NCBI RefSeq assembly: GCF_001476655.1
Contig: NZ_LDRT01000052.1
Coordinates: 1-36,961 of the forward strand
From: Microbacterium testaceum
Lineage (GTDB): Bacteria; Actinomycetota; Actinomycetes; Actinomycetales; Microbacteriaceae
DNA: 36,961 nt
Direction of reading: 5' to 3'
A model generated the notes under the pieces. The model saw nothing but the letters and a program-made list of their open reading frames with translations. It was not told the DNA's origin and did not search any database. Both the position numbers and the translations under genes were made by a program. The stretch's first letter is position 1; every line of letters begins with the position of its first letter. This document shows positions 25,047-32,667 of this stretch, piece after piece.

Positions 25047-26561
25047 TCACGCGGGGGCGCTCACCGTCTCGTGGGCCGCCGTCAGAGGGGCCAGGGGGTG
25101 ATCCTCGGCGAGCGGTCGGTCGACGAAGGAGAGCAGCTCGACGAGATACGGGTCGCGCGCGGCGACGGGGCGGTCGCCGCCGAGCCCGGGCGCGACGGCG
25201 GCGCTGTCGTACACCCGCCCCGTGGTGCCGTCGACGGTGACGGTGCGCCCCCAGAGCGCCTCGATCGTGCCCTCGCCGCACCCCACCACGCACGGCAGGC
25301 CGATCTCGCGGCACACCAGCGCGGCGTGGGAGGTGGGCCCGCCGGTCTCCGTCACGACGGCGACCGACTGGAACATCGCCGGGACGTCCTCGGGCGAGGT
25401 CATCCCGCGCACGAGCACGACCTCCTCGCCTGCTGCGGCGCGCTCCTCCGCCTCGTCCACGTCGGCGACGGCCACACCGGTCGCCACGCCGGTGCCGATG
25501 CCGGTGCCGGTGGCCAGCACCGGTGCCGCTCCGTGGTCGCGGTGCGCGGCGGCATCCGCCTCGATCAGCCGCGCCGCGTGCTCGCGCGAGATGCGGTCCA
25601 CGGCGGTGGCCCGATCGATGCGACCCTCGCGCACCAGGTCGACCGCGATGCGCACCGCCGCCCGCGGCGAGCGCTTGCCCACGCGGCTCTGCAGCACGTA
25701 GAGACGCCCGCTCTCGACGGTGAACTCGATGTCGGCCATGTCGTGGAGCTCCGACTCGACGAGCGCGGCCACGCGCAGCAGCTCGGCATGGAGTGCCGGA
25801 TGCCGCGCGCCCAACGCATCGAGGGTGAGCGGCGTGCGGGAGCCCGACACCACCTCCTCCCCCTGGGCGCGAGCGAGCCAGTCGCCGGTGACGACCGGCT
25901 CGCCGGTGGAGGCGTCGCGCGTGAACAGCACGCCCGTGCCGGAGTCGTCGTCGCGGTTGCCGAACACCATGGCCTGCACGGTGACCGCCGTGCCCCCGAG
26001 CCCGGCCAGACCGTGGCGCTGCCGATACGCGACGGCGCGCGGGCTGTCCCAGGAGCGGAACACCGCACCGATCGCCTCGCGCAGCTGCGCATACGGGTCG
26101 GCGGGCGGTTCGGCCGCCGGATCTCCCGAGACGATCGCAGCGTAGCTCTCACGGAAGCGGTGCCACGTGTCATCCGCCCATGCGGCGTCACCCGACTCGT
26201 CGGCGAGCGCCGCGGACAGGTCGGGGGTGAGGCCGAGGTTGAGGACGGTGTCCATCATTCCGGGCATGCTCTCGGCCGCCCCGGAGCGCACCGATACCAG
26301 CAGAGGCGACGGCCCCGTCCCGAAGCGTCGCCCGGTATGCTCCTCGATGCCGCGCAGCGCCTCGAGGACGTCGCTCCACACCTCGTCGGCGAGCGCGGAT
26401 CCGGCCGCGTGGAACGCGGCGCACTCGCGGGTGGGGAGCACGAAGGCCGGCGGCACGGGGAGGCCGAGCCGGCGCATGTCGTTGATGCTGAAGGCCTTGC
26501 CCCCCACCTCGGCGCGGGTGAGCGGGCGGGTGCCGTCGAGCACGATCGCGTGCGCGGTCAT
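25047..26561 (-). CDS. Truncated PPDK-like ATP-dependent phosphotransferase (ATP-grasp plus swivel domain)
   Basis: A 504-residue relative of pyruvate phosphate dikinase. The ATP-grasp part is clear: GGKAFSINDMRRLGLPVPPAF, SVRSGAAESMPGMMDTVLNLGL, and the closing DIEFTVESGRLYVLQSRVGKR. Next comes a swivelling domain with phospho-His412 in ETGGPTSHAALVCREIGLP. The C-terminal PEP/pyruvate TIM barrel of normal dikinases (about 880 residues) is missing, so it cannot complete the classical reaction alone. It could phosphorylate its own histidine from ATP and serve the acceptor proteins at 18671 and 35243. The ATG at 26561 has AAGGAG and overlaps the SDR stop. Confidence 0.82.
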   Translation of the reverse strand: MTAHAIVLDGTRPLTRAEVGGKAFSINDMRRLGLPVPPAFVLPTRECAAFHAAGSALADEVWSDVLEALRGIEEHTGRRFGTGPSPLLVSVRSGAAESMPGMMDTVLNLGLTPDLSAALADESGDAAWADDTWHRFRESYAAIVSGDPAAEPPADPYAQLREAIGAVFRSWDSPRAVAYRQRHGLAGLGGTAVTVQAMVFGNRDDDSGTGVLFTRDASTGEPVVTGDWLARAQGEEVVSGSRTPLTLDALGARHPALHAELLRVAALVESELHDMADIEFTVESGRLYVLQSRVGKRSPRAAVRIAVDLVREGRIDRATAVDRISREHAARLIEADAAAHRDHGAAPVLATGTGIGTGVATGVAVADVDEAEERAAAGEEVVLVRGMTSPEDVPAMFQSVAVVTETGGPTSHAALVCREIGLPCVVGCGEGTIEALWGRTVTVDGTTGRVYDSAAVAPGLGGDRPVAARDPYLVELLSFVDRPLAEDHPLAPLTAAHETVSAPA

Positions 26562-27376
26562 GATGGTTCTCCTTCCGACTGCGCCTTCAGGCTCGCGGCG
26601 GTCCGCAAGCCCGTGAGGCCGCCGTCGACGGGGATGTCGATGCCGTTGAGCCACGAGGCATCCGGTGACAGGGCGAAGGCGACGACGGCCGCCACCTCGG
26701 CGGCCGTGCCGTGGCGGCCGACGGCGGCGGCCGAGCGGTCGATGGCGTCCTTGCCCATCGAGGTGACGAAGTCGCCGAGGATCGGCGTCTGGATCGGGCC
26801 GGGGCTGACACTGACGACACGGATGCCGCGCTCGGCCAGCCGCGCCGATGCCAGGGCGGAGGCGTCCACCAGCACGCGCTTGGACGTGTCGTAGGCGGCG
26901 GGGCCCTCGAGCGGATGCCTCTGCAGCCACGCCGCGAGATCGTCGTTCGTCTGCGCGGCGCGGAGAGCGGCCAGCCCCGCCGCATCGACGGCGTTGCGGG
27001 CCGCGGCGAGGGAGGCGACGTTGACGATCGCGGCGCCACGCGGGAGGCGTTCGCCGACGGCGGCGATCACCCGCTGCGGGCCGAGCACGTTGACCTCCAG
27101 CACGCGCAGCGCGGGGGCCGTGCCCGGCACTCCGGCGACGTTCGCGATCGCGTCGATGCGCTCGGGCAGTCGTGCCGCGGCGCGGGTGATCTGCGCCGCA
27201 TCGGTGAGGTCGAGCGCGATGTAGCGCACGTCGTCGCGGTCTCCTGCGCGCAGATCCCACCCGACGACGTCGGTGCCCGCGCCGCGCAGTCGCTCGACCA
27301 GTGCCGCGCCGATTCCCGATGCCGCCCCGGTCACGAGAACCGTACGGCGCGCCGCGTCGTTCCGCTCGTCGCTCAT
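26558..27376 (-). CDS. Short-chain dehydrogenase/reductase
   Basis: A classical SDR of 272 residues. It has TGAASGIGAALV (cofactor loop), an NVAG motif in IANVAGVPG, the catalytic serine region (NVASLAA), Y-x3-K in YDTSK and SPGPIQTP. It resembles 3-alpha-(hydroxysteroid) dehydrogenase-type SDRs with an insertion before the active-site tyrosine. It probably oxidises an alcohol produced by P450 hydroxylation, feeding the adjacent aldehyde dehydrogenase. The start overlaps the ALDH stop and its stop overlaps the dikinase-like start (both ATGA), so the enzymes are probably made in fixed ratio. Confidence 0.88.
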   Translation of the reverse strand: MSDERNDAARRTVLVTGAASGIGAALVERLRGAGTDVVGWDLRAGDRDDVRYIALDLTDAAQITRAAARLPERIDAIANVAGVPGTAPALRVLEVNVLGPQRVIAAVGERLPRGAAIVNVASLAAARNAVDAAGLAALRAAQTNDDLAAWLQRHPLEGPAAYDTSKRVLVDASALASARLAERGIRVVSVSPGPIQTPILGDFVTSMGKDAIDRSAAAVGRHGTAAEVAAVVAFALSPDASWLNGIDIPVDGGLTGLRTAASLKAQSEGEPS

Positions 27377-28920
27377 GCCATCACCGCCGTCACGTCCGTG
27401 AACTCCTCGATGCCGAGAGCACCCAGCTCTCGTCCGTACCCCGACTCGCCGACCCCGCCGAAGGGCACTCCGGGCCGCTCGCGGGTGCGGACGCCGTTGA
27501 CCTTGACCTGTCCGACGTGGAGCCGCTCGGCCACGCCGACGGCCTCTGCGGGGTCGCCCCACACCTCGGCGGACAGGCCGAAGCGGCTGTCGTGCGCGAT
27601 GTCGATGGCGTCGTCGAGGTCGCGGTAGGGCTGGACGACGAGGACGGGCCCGAAGATCTCCTCCTGTACCGCCTCGGCGGAACGCTCGAGCCCCGCCAGC
27701 ACGAGGGGCGCCACGAAGAAGCCCGGCGCGTCGATCTCTGCGCGGCGGGGGCTTCCCGTGACCGCACGCCCGCCGTCGGCCAGAGCGCGCTCGGCGAACC
27801 CCACCACCGACTCGCCGTGGCGGACGCTGGAGAGCGGCCCCAGGCCGACGGCGGGGTCGAACGGGTCGCCCAGCGTGAAGCCGGCCGCGTGGGCGCGGAT
27901 GAGGTCTTCGGCCTCCGCCGCGCGCGCGGCGGGGACGAGCAGGCGGGTGGTGGCGTTGCACGCCTGACCGCTGTTGACCAGACCGCTGCCCAGCACTGCC
28001 GGGATCGCGCGCGACAGGTCGGCGCTGGGGAGCACCAGGGCCGGCGACTTCCCCCCGAGCTCCAACGTGCAGCGCGCCAGCGAACCCGCGGCCAGTCGTG
28101 CCACCGTGCGGCCGGCCTCCACGCTGCCGGTGAACGACACGTGGGCGAGATCGGGATGGGCGGCCAGTGCGGCGCCGGTGACACCGCCCGAGCCCTGCAC
28201 CAGCTGCACGGCACCGGCCGGGACTCCCGCCGCGTGCAGCAGCGCGACGAACTCCTGCCCGTCGAACGGGGTCTGCGCCGACGGCTTGACGACCACCGTG
28301 CAGCCGGCGACGAGCGCCGCCGCCACCTTCGCCACCGTCTGGTAGGTCGGCATGTTCCAGGGGCTGATTGCCGCGACCACTCCGGAAGGACGGCGGTGCA
28401 GCACCGCTCCCTCGATCGGCTGGCGCCACGCGAGGGCGCGGGCGTCGAGGGCGCGGTCGGCCGTGGTGCGCAGCACCTGCGCGGGGAGGTGCCATTGCGA
28501 GGCTTGCGCCAGCGCGATCGGCATGCCCATCTCCGCGGTGACGAGCTCGGCGATGCGCGCACCGCGCGCCGCGATCACCTCCGCGGCGCGGGAGAGGATC
28601 GCCGCGCGCTCCTCCAGCGGCGTCGCCGCCCACGCTGGGAAGGCCGCCCGCGCTGCGCGCACGGCCCGGTCGACGACGTGCTCGTCGGCCTCGACGACCT
28701 CGCCCATCTCCTCCAGGGTGCGGGCGCTGATGACCGGGATGCGCCGGGCGGCGCCGGCCGAGGTGCCGCGCGCAGCGGCATCCACCTCTTCGCCGTCGAT
28801 GACGGATGCCGCGACCAGGCCGGTGAGCGGACCCGATCGCGTGCCGGAGAGTGGATGCGGGCGCGGACCGGCGTCCGCGAGCGGCGGCTCAGCCACGGCG
28901 CGCGCCACCGGCTCCACCAC
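27373..28920 (-). CDS. Aldehyde dehydrogenase (second copy)
   Basis: An ALDH-superfamily enzyme of 515 residues if started at the first GTG. Motifs: SPWNMPTYQTVAKVAAALVAG, FTGSVEAG, LELGGKSPALV with the catalytic glutamate, Cys321 in NSGQACNATT, EEIFGPV and PFGGVGESGYGRE. The N-terminal start is uncertain: GTG at 28920, 28917 or 28896 are all possible, the last sitting beside the P450 stop. It overlaps the P450 end by up to 32 bases. It differs in sequence from the ALDH at 16479, so the pathway may include two aldehyde oxidations or two substrates. Confidence 0.88.
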   Translation of the reverse strand: MVEPVARAVAEPPLADAGPRPHPLSGTRSGPLTGLVAASVIDGEEVDAAARGTSAGAARRIPVISARTLEEMGEVVEADEHVVDRAVRAARAAFPAWAATPLEERAAILSRAAEVIAARGARIAELVTAEMGMPIALAQASQWHLPAQVLRTTADRALDARALAWRQPIEGAVLHRRPSGVVAAISPWNMPTYQTVAKVAAALVAGCTVVVKPSAQTPFDGQEFVALLHAAGVPAGAVQLVQGSGGVTGAALAAHPDLAHVSFTGSVEAGRTVARLAAGSLARCTLELGGKSPALVLPSADLSRAIPAVLGSGLVNSGQACNATTRLLVPAARAAEAEDLIRAHAAGFTLGDPFDPAVGLGPLSSVRHGESVVGFAERALADGGRAVTGSPRRAEIDAPGFFVAPLVLAGLERSAEAVQEEIFGPVLVVQPYRDLDDAIDIAHDSRFGLSAEVWGDPAEAVGVAERLHVGQVKVNGVRTRERPGVPFGGVGESGYGRELGALGIEEFTDVTAVMA

Positions 28921-30139
28921 CCTGCTGGATGCGCACCGGGAGGCGTTTGATGCCGCGGAAGAAGTTGCTGCGCAGCCGGGCGGGATCGGCGGTGACCTCG
29001 ACCTCGAGTCCGCGCTCGATGAGCCGCTCGAAGAAGAGACGTGCCTCGAGACGGGCGAGGTTGGCCCCGAGGCACGCGTGTGTGCCCCAGCCGAAGCCGA
29101 GGTGCTCGTTCGGGAAACGGTCGCCGCGGAACTCGTCCGGCCGCTCGAACGCGCGCTCGTCGCGGTTGGCCGAGGTGAACCACATCACCACCTTGTCGCC
29201 CGCGGCGATGGTCTTGCCGTGCATCTCCAGCTCGCGGGTGGCCGTACGCCGCATCGAGATGACGGGGGTGACCCACCGCACCATCTCCTCCACGACGACG
29301 CGGATCTGGTCGGGGTCGCGACGCATGGCGTCCCACCACTGCGGGTTCTGGGCGAGCGCCGCGATGCCGCCGGAGAGCAGGTTCCGCGTGGTTTCGTTCC
29401 CGGCGACCATCAGGATCAGGTAGTACGCGTCGAGGTACCCGCGCTGCAGCGGCACGCCGTCGAGCTCGGCGGCGGCGAGCGCGCTGACCAGGTCGTCCAT
29501 CGGGCACTCGCGCCGCTGCTCCTCCAGACCGCGGAAGTACGCGAACGCCTCGTCGCGCGCCCGGACCGCCGTCTCCGGCCCCTCCGAGTAGTCGGGATCT
29601 TCGGAGGCCATCTGGTTCGTCCAGCGCAGCAGGTGGGGGCAGTCCTCGAGGGGCGCGCCCAGCAGCCGGCCGATCATGACCAGCGGCAGCTGCGACGACA
29701 CGCTGTGCACGAAGTCGATGTCGCCCGCGCCGACGGCGTCGTCCAGGAGAGCGTCGATGACCGCGCGGATGTCGCCCTCGAGGTCCTTCACGCGCGCCGG
29801 GCGCATATGGGTCGAGGCGATACGGCGCAGAGGGCCGTGCTCAGGGGGGTCGACGTGATGGATGCTGCGCGCGCCCTCCCCCTCGGCGCGTCGGCTGGGG
29901 ATCTGGGTACCGTGCACGACGGTGAACAGCTCGGGGTCGGAGGCGACGGCCTTCACGTCGTCGTACCGCGTCACCGACCAGAACCCCGCTCCGCCGTCCG
30001 GCTCGGCGTTCCAGTGCAGCGGGTCGGCGTCGCGGAGGAGCGCGAAGAGCTCTGCGTCACGCCCCGTCTCGAAGGGGTCGAGGTCCATCAGGTCGATGGC
30101 ATGGGCGGTGTCGGCAGTGTGCGCCGTCGCTTCTGTCAC
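28889..30139 (-). CDS. Cytochrome P450 (second copy)
   Basis: A soluble bacterial P450 of 416 residues with haem-ligand Cys356 in FGWGTHACLG, I-helix ILMVAGNETTRN and E-x-x-R in EEMVRW. It shares the general class of the first P450 but is clearly diverged. The GTG at 30139 is preferred because AGGAGG lies just upstream; the ATG at 30154 is an alternative, and an ATG at 30196 would run through the operator. It is the first gene of a six-gene operon (P450, ALDH, SDR, dikinase-like, TetR, reductase). The reductase at its end is the likely electron donor. Confidence 0.92.
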   Translation of the reverse strand: MTEATAHTADTAHAIDLMDLDPFETGRDAELFALLRDADPLHWNAEPDGGAGFWSVTRYDDVKAVASDPELFTVVHGTQIPSRRAEGEGARSIHHVDPPEHGPLRRIASTHMRPARVKDLEGDIRAVIDALLDDAVGAGDIDFVHSVSSQLPLVMIGRLLGAPLEDCPHLLRWTNQMASEDPDYSEGPETAVRARDEAFAYFRGLEEQRRECPMDDLVSALAAAELDGVPLQRGYLDAYYLILMVAGNETTRNLLSGGIAALAQNPQWWDAMRRDPDQIRVVVEEMVRWVTPVISMRRTATRELEMHGKTIAAGDKVVMWFTSANRDERAFERPDEFRGDRFPNEHLGFGWGTHACLGANLARLEARLFFERLIERGLEVEVTADPARLRSNFFRGIKRLPVRIQQGGGAGGARRG

Positions 30140-30176
30140 GATGCCTCCTCGCATCTCGCCATCGGAACCGTTCCGA

Positions 30177-30205
30177 TTTTGTGACGTGAAGATCACTAAA
30201 TCATA
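30177..30205 (-). promoter_or_regulatory. Promoter and GTGA-N8-TCAC operator of the P450 operon
   Basis: On the minus strand a -10 box TATGAT (30205-30200) is followed by the palindrome GTGACGTGAAGATCAC (30181-30196), whose flanks extend the symmetry (TTTtGTGA ... TCACtAAA, 30177-30200). The operator covers the expected transcription start. No good -35 was found at the right spacing, which suits an activated or weak promoter. Confidence 0.55.
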
Positions 30206-30253
30206 TTCCGGAGCACGACGGAAGTGGCGACATCAATGCTGAGAAAAACAGGG

Positions 30254-30283
30254 TTGCCCGGTCATCACACGACGCGTTATGGT
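30254..30283 (+). promoter_or_regulatory. Promoter of the second acyl-CoA ligase
   Basis: TTGCCC (30254-30259) and TATGGT (30278-30283) are 18 bases apart, each matching four of six consensus positions, about 85 bases before the ATG. The GTGA-N8-TCAC operator begins 12 bases after the -10. Confidence 0.4.
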
Positions 30284-30294
30284 GGCGGACCAGA

Positions 30295-30314
30295 GTGAAG
30301 AATGTTTCACATTC
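30295..30314. promoter_or_regulatory. GTGA-N8-TCAC operator before the second acyl-CoA ligase
   Basis: GTGAAGAATGTTTCAC (30295-30310) is a palindrome with GTGAA/TTCAC arms. Overlapping it, GAATGT-TTC-ACATTC (30300-30314) forms a second perfect repeat. The first agrees with the site at 35027 in 13 of 16 positions. Confidence 0.55.
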
Positions 30315-30367
30315 GCGGCAAGGCGGGAAGCCGGCCGCAACACGAGTGCACAGACGACGGAGTCGAG

Positions 30368-31897
30368 ATGTATCCACCTGCGATCGCCCGTGAGCGCCCC
30401 GGGCATCTGGCGTATGTCATGGCCGGCTCCGGCGACTCGCTCACCTACGCCGCCCTCGACGACAGATCCACCCGATTCTCGCAGGCGCTGCGAGCAGCGG
30501 GAGTGACGACAGGCGAGACGCTGCTGATCGCGATGGAGAACAGGATCGAGTGGCCCATCGCCGTCGCGGCCGGAATGCGCTCGGGGCTGTACGTCACGCC
30601 CGTCAATTCGCACCTGCGCGAGCACGAACTGGCCGCCCTCGTCGCCGAGGCGCATCCGGCGGCAGTGATCACGAGCCCCGCGTTGGCGCCCGTCGTGGCC
30701 GCCGCCCTCTCCGAGACGGCCCAGCGACCCAGGCTGATGCTCTGCGTGGGCGCGGGCGCCGAGGAGTTCGAGCGTTTCGACGATGTGCTCGAGGCGGCGC
30801 CGGCGGTGCCGATCGCCGACGAGACGTTCGGGGCGCGCGTGCTCTACAGCGGCGGGTCGACCGGCCGTCCGCGCGCCTTCCGGCAGCGACTGCTCGAGGT
30901 CCACCCCTCGGAGGCGCCGATCCGCCACGGCGGTCTGATGAGCATGCTGGGACTCGACGGCGACAGCGTGTTCCTCTCGCCCGCCCCCGCCTACCACGCG
31001 GCACCGTTCACGTTCCAGCTCGCCGCACTGACGGCGGGCGCGACCGTGATCTGCATGGAGCGCTTCGACGCCCGCGGGGCGATGGCGACGATCCTCCGCC
31101 ACGGCGTCACGCTGTCGCAGTGGGTGCCCACGATGCTGGTGCGCCTTCTCGATGCGCACGCCGAGGCCGAGCGCAGCGGCGAGACCCTCCCCCTCTCGCC
31201 CCGGCATCGAGCGGCGGTCACTTCCGGCGGACCGTGCGCCCCCGAGATCAAGGCGGCGATCGACGCCTGGTGGGGTCCGATCCTGCACGAGTACTACGGG
31301 GCCTCCGAGGGATACGGGCACACCTACATCTCGCCTCTGGAGGCGCGGGAGCGGGTCGGGTCGGTCGGTCGCGCACTCGGCGAGACGCGCGTCCACATCG
31401 TCGACGAGGCGGGGCGGGAGGTTCCGACGGGGGAGATCGGCACCGTGGCGTTCGAAGCGCTCGGCGCACGCACCTACGCCAACCAGGGCGAATCCGCCGG
31501 CTGGCGACACATGGGCGACCTCGGAACGATGGACGCCGACGGGTTCGTCTACCTGAAGGGCCGGGCCGGCTACACGATCGTGTCCGGGGGCGTGAACGTC
31601 TACCCCGACGAAGTCGAGCACGCCGTGGCATCCCATCCGTGGGTCCGCGATGTCGCCGTCCTGGGGGAGCCCGATCCGGAGTTCGGCGAGCGCGTGCTGG
31701 CGGTCGTCGAGCTGCACGAGTCCGCCCCGACCGACGACGCCGGCACGGTCGAGGCGGCGATCATCGCGCACACGCGCGAACGCGTGGCGACGTTCAAAGC
31801 GCCCAAGCGGGTGCTGATCGTCGACCGTCTGCCCCGCCTTCCCACCGGAAAGCTCAACAAGAAGGCGCTGCGCGACGAGCTCGTCGCGCAGCGCTGA
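30368..31897 (+). CDS. AMP-dependent acyl-CoA ligase (second copy, atypical phosphate loop)
   Basis: ANL-superfamily ligase of 509 residues, paralogous to the one at 21567 (shared SPAPxYHAAP and QWVPTMLVRxL blocks). The usual phosphate loop reads YSGGSTGRPRAF, with Gly-Gly-Ser for Ser-Gly-Thr and Arg for the normal Lys. Other motifs are intact: YYGASEGYG, MGDLGTMDADGFVYLKGR, GGVNVYPDEVE and the catalytic lysine in LPTGKLNKKAL. Activity is thus likely but perhaps slower or with altered nucleotide handling. It is divergent from the P450 operon and starts its own short operon with the unrecognised gene at 31934. Confidence 0.88.
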   Translation: MYPPAIARERPGHLAYVMAGSGDSLTYAALDDRSTRFSQALRAAGVTTGETLLIAMENRIEWPIAVAAGMRSGLYVTPVNSHLREHELAALVAEAHPAAVITSPALAPVVAAALSETAQRPRLMLCVGAGAEEFERFDDVLEAAPAVPIADETFGARVLYSGGSTGRPRAFRQRLLEVHPSEAPIRHGGLMSMLGLDGDSVFLSPAPAYHAAPFTFQLAALTAGATVICMERFDARGAMATILRHGVTLSQWVPTMLVRLLDAHAEAERSGETLPLSPRHRAAVTSGGPCAPEIKAAIDAWWGPILHEYYGASEGYGHTYISPLEARERVGSVGRALGETRVHIVDEAGREVPTGEIGTVAFEALGARTYANQGESAGWRHMGDLGTMDADGFVYLKGRAGYTIVSGGVNVYPDEVEHAVASHPWVRDVAVLGEPDPEFGERVLAVVELHESAPTDDAGTVEAAIIAHTRERVATFKAPKRVLIVDRLPRLPTGKLNKKALRDELVAQR

Positions 31898-31933
31898 CCC
31901 GAAGACCCGATGCACCCATCCAGGAGGATGTCG

Positions 31934-32605
31934 ATGACCACCCAGGAGGCACTCATGGCCGAGACGCCCGCACGCGCGCTGACCGCCGACCAGAAGGAGC
32001 GGTTCGATGTGCTCCACGCGATCAAGCTCAAGGGCCGCGCGAGCGACGAGGCTCTGGCACACATGCTCGCCGTCACGGAGGCCGAGGCCGCTCAGCGGCG
32101 CGAAGCGCTCGTCGCGGAGGGTCTCGCGATCTTCCGCGAGGGCCGGATGCCGTCGACGGCCCTGACCGCGGAGGGCAAGGCCGATCACACCGCCCTGCTG
32201 GAGACGATCCTCACCGATACCGCCAAGCGCGACGCCGTCGGGCGCGGCCTGGAGGACTTCCACCCGATCAACGGCGACCTCAAGCGCGTGAGCGCATCGT
32301 GGCAGACGCGGCCCGACGGCATGCCCAACGCGCACGACGACGCCGACTACGACAGGTCGGTCGTGGCAGCACTGGCGGAGGTGAACACGCGGGCACGGGC
32401 TCTGCTGCGCGCCGCGGCCCCGCTGGAGGAGCGCTTCGGTCGCTACGCCGACCGCCTCGACGCCGCGCTCGCGCGCCTGCAGGCGGGCGAGTCGGCGGCG
32501 TTCCTGCGCCCGCTGAGCGAGAGCTACCACGACATCTGGATGGAACTGCACGAAGACCTCATCGTGCTGTCGGGCCGCGTACGCGGCGACGCCGACGAGG
32601 GCTGA
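31934..32605 (+). CDS. Unrecognised protein with winged-helix-like N-terminus
   Basis: I do not recognise this family with confidence. The 223-residue product begins with a helix-rich segment (FDVLHAIKLKGRASDEALAHMLAVTEAEAAQRREALVAEGL, about residues 21-61) that looks like a winged-helix domain, followed by LTAEGKADH, a wing-like turn. The second half is helical (NGDLKRVSASWQTR, RYADRLDAALARLQAG, SYHDIWMELHEDLI). No catalytic motif is seen. Two AGGAGG sites precede ATGs at 31934 and 31955, so either start is possible. Its place after a CoA ligase, among split phosphotransferase genes, allows a regulator or an accessory subunit like the third protein of phenylphosphate synthase. Confidence 0.7.
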   Translation: MTTQEALMAETPARALTADQKERFDVLHAIKLKGRASDEALAHMLAVTEAEAAQRREALVAEGLAIFREGRMPSTALTAEGKADHTALLETILTDTAKRDAVGRGLEDFHPINGDLKRVSASWQTRPDGMPNAHDDADYDRSVVAALAEVNTRARALLRAAAPLEERFGRYADRLDAALARLQAGESAAFLRPLSESYHDIWMELHEDLIVLSGRVRGDADEG

Positions 32606-32627
32606 GCCGCCGCGGCCCTTCCGGCAT

Positions 32628-32666
32628 CCCGGGTGAACGCGAGGGCGCGCGTGAGCGCGACCCGGG
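32628..32666. terminator. Bidirectional terminator between convergent genes
   Basis: CCCGGGT (32628-32634) and ACCCGGG (32660-32666) are perfect arms around 25 bases that can form an inner GC-rich stem. It lies between the ends of two convergent genes and touches the stop codon of the HpaB-family gene. There is no U-tract on either side. Confidence 0.5.
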
Positions 32667-32667
32667 C

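Noticed and set aside
30177..30200. A CRP/GlxR-type site (TGTGA-N6-TCACA)
   Set aside because: The half-sites are separated by eight bases, not six, and the three related sites in the window keep N8, so a different regulator is more likely.
18671..31897. Natural-product biosynthetic cluster (P450s plus ligases)
   Set aside because: No polyketide, peptide or terpene synthase, carrier protein or exporter is present; dehydrogenases, CoA ligases and nearby ETF fit catabolism better.
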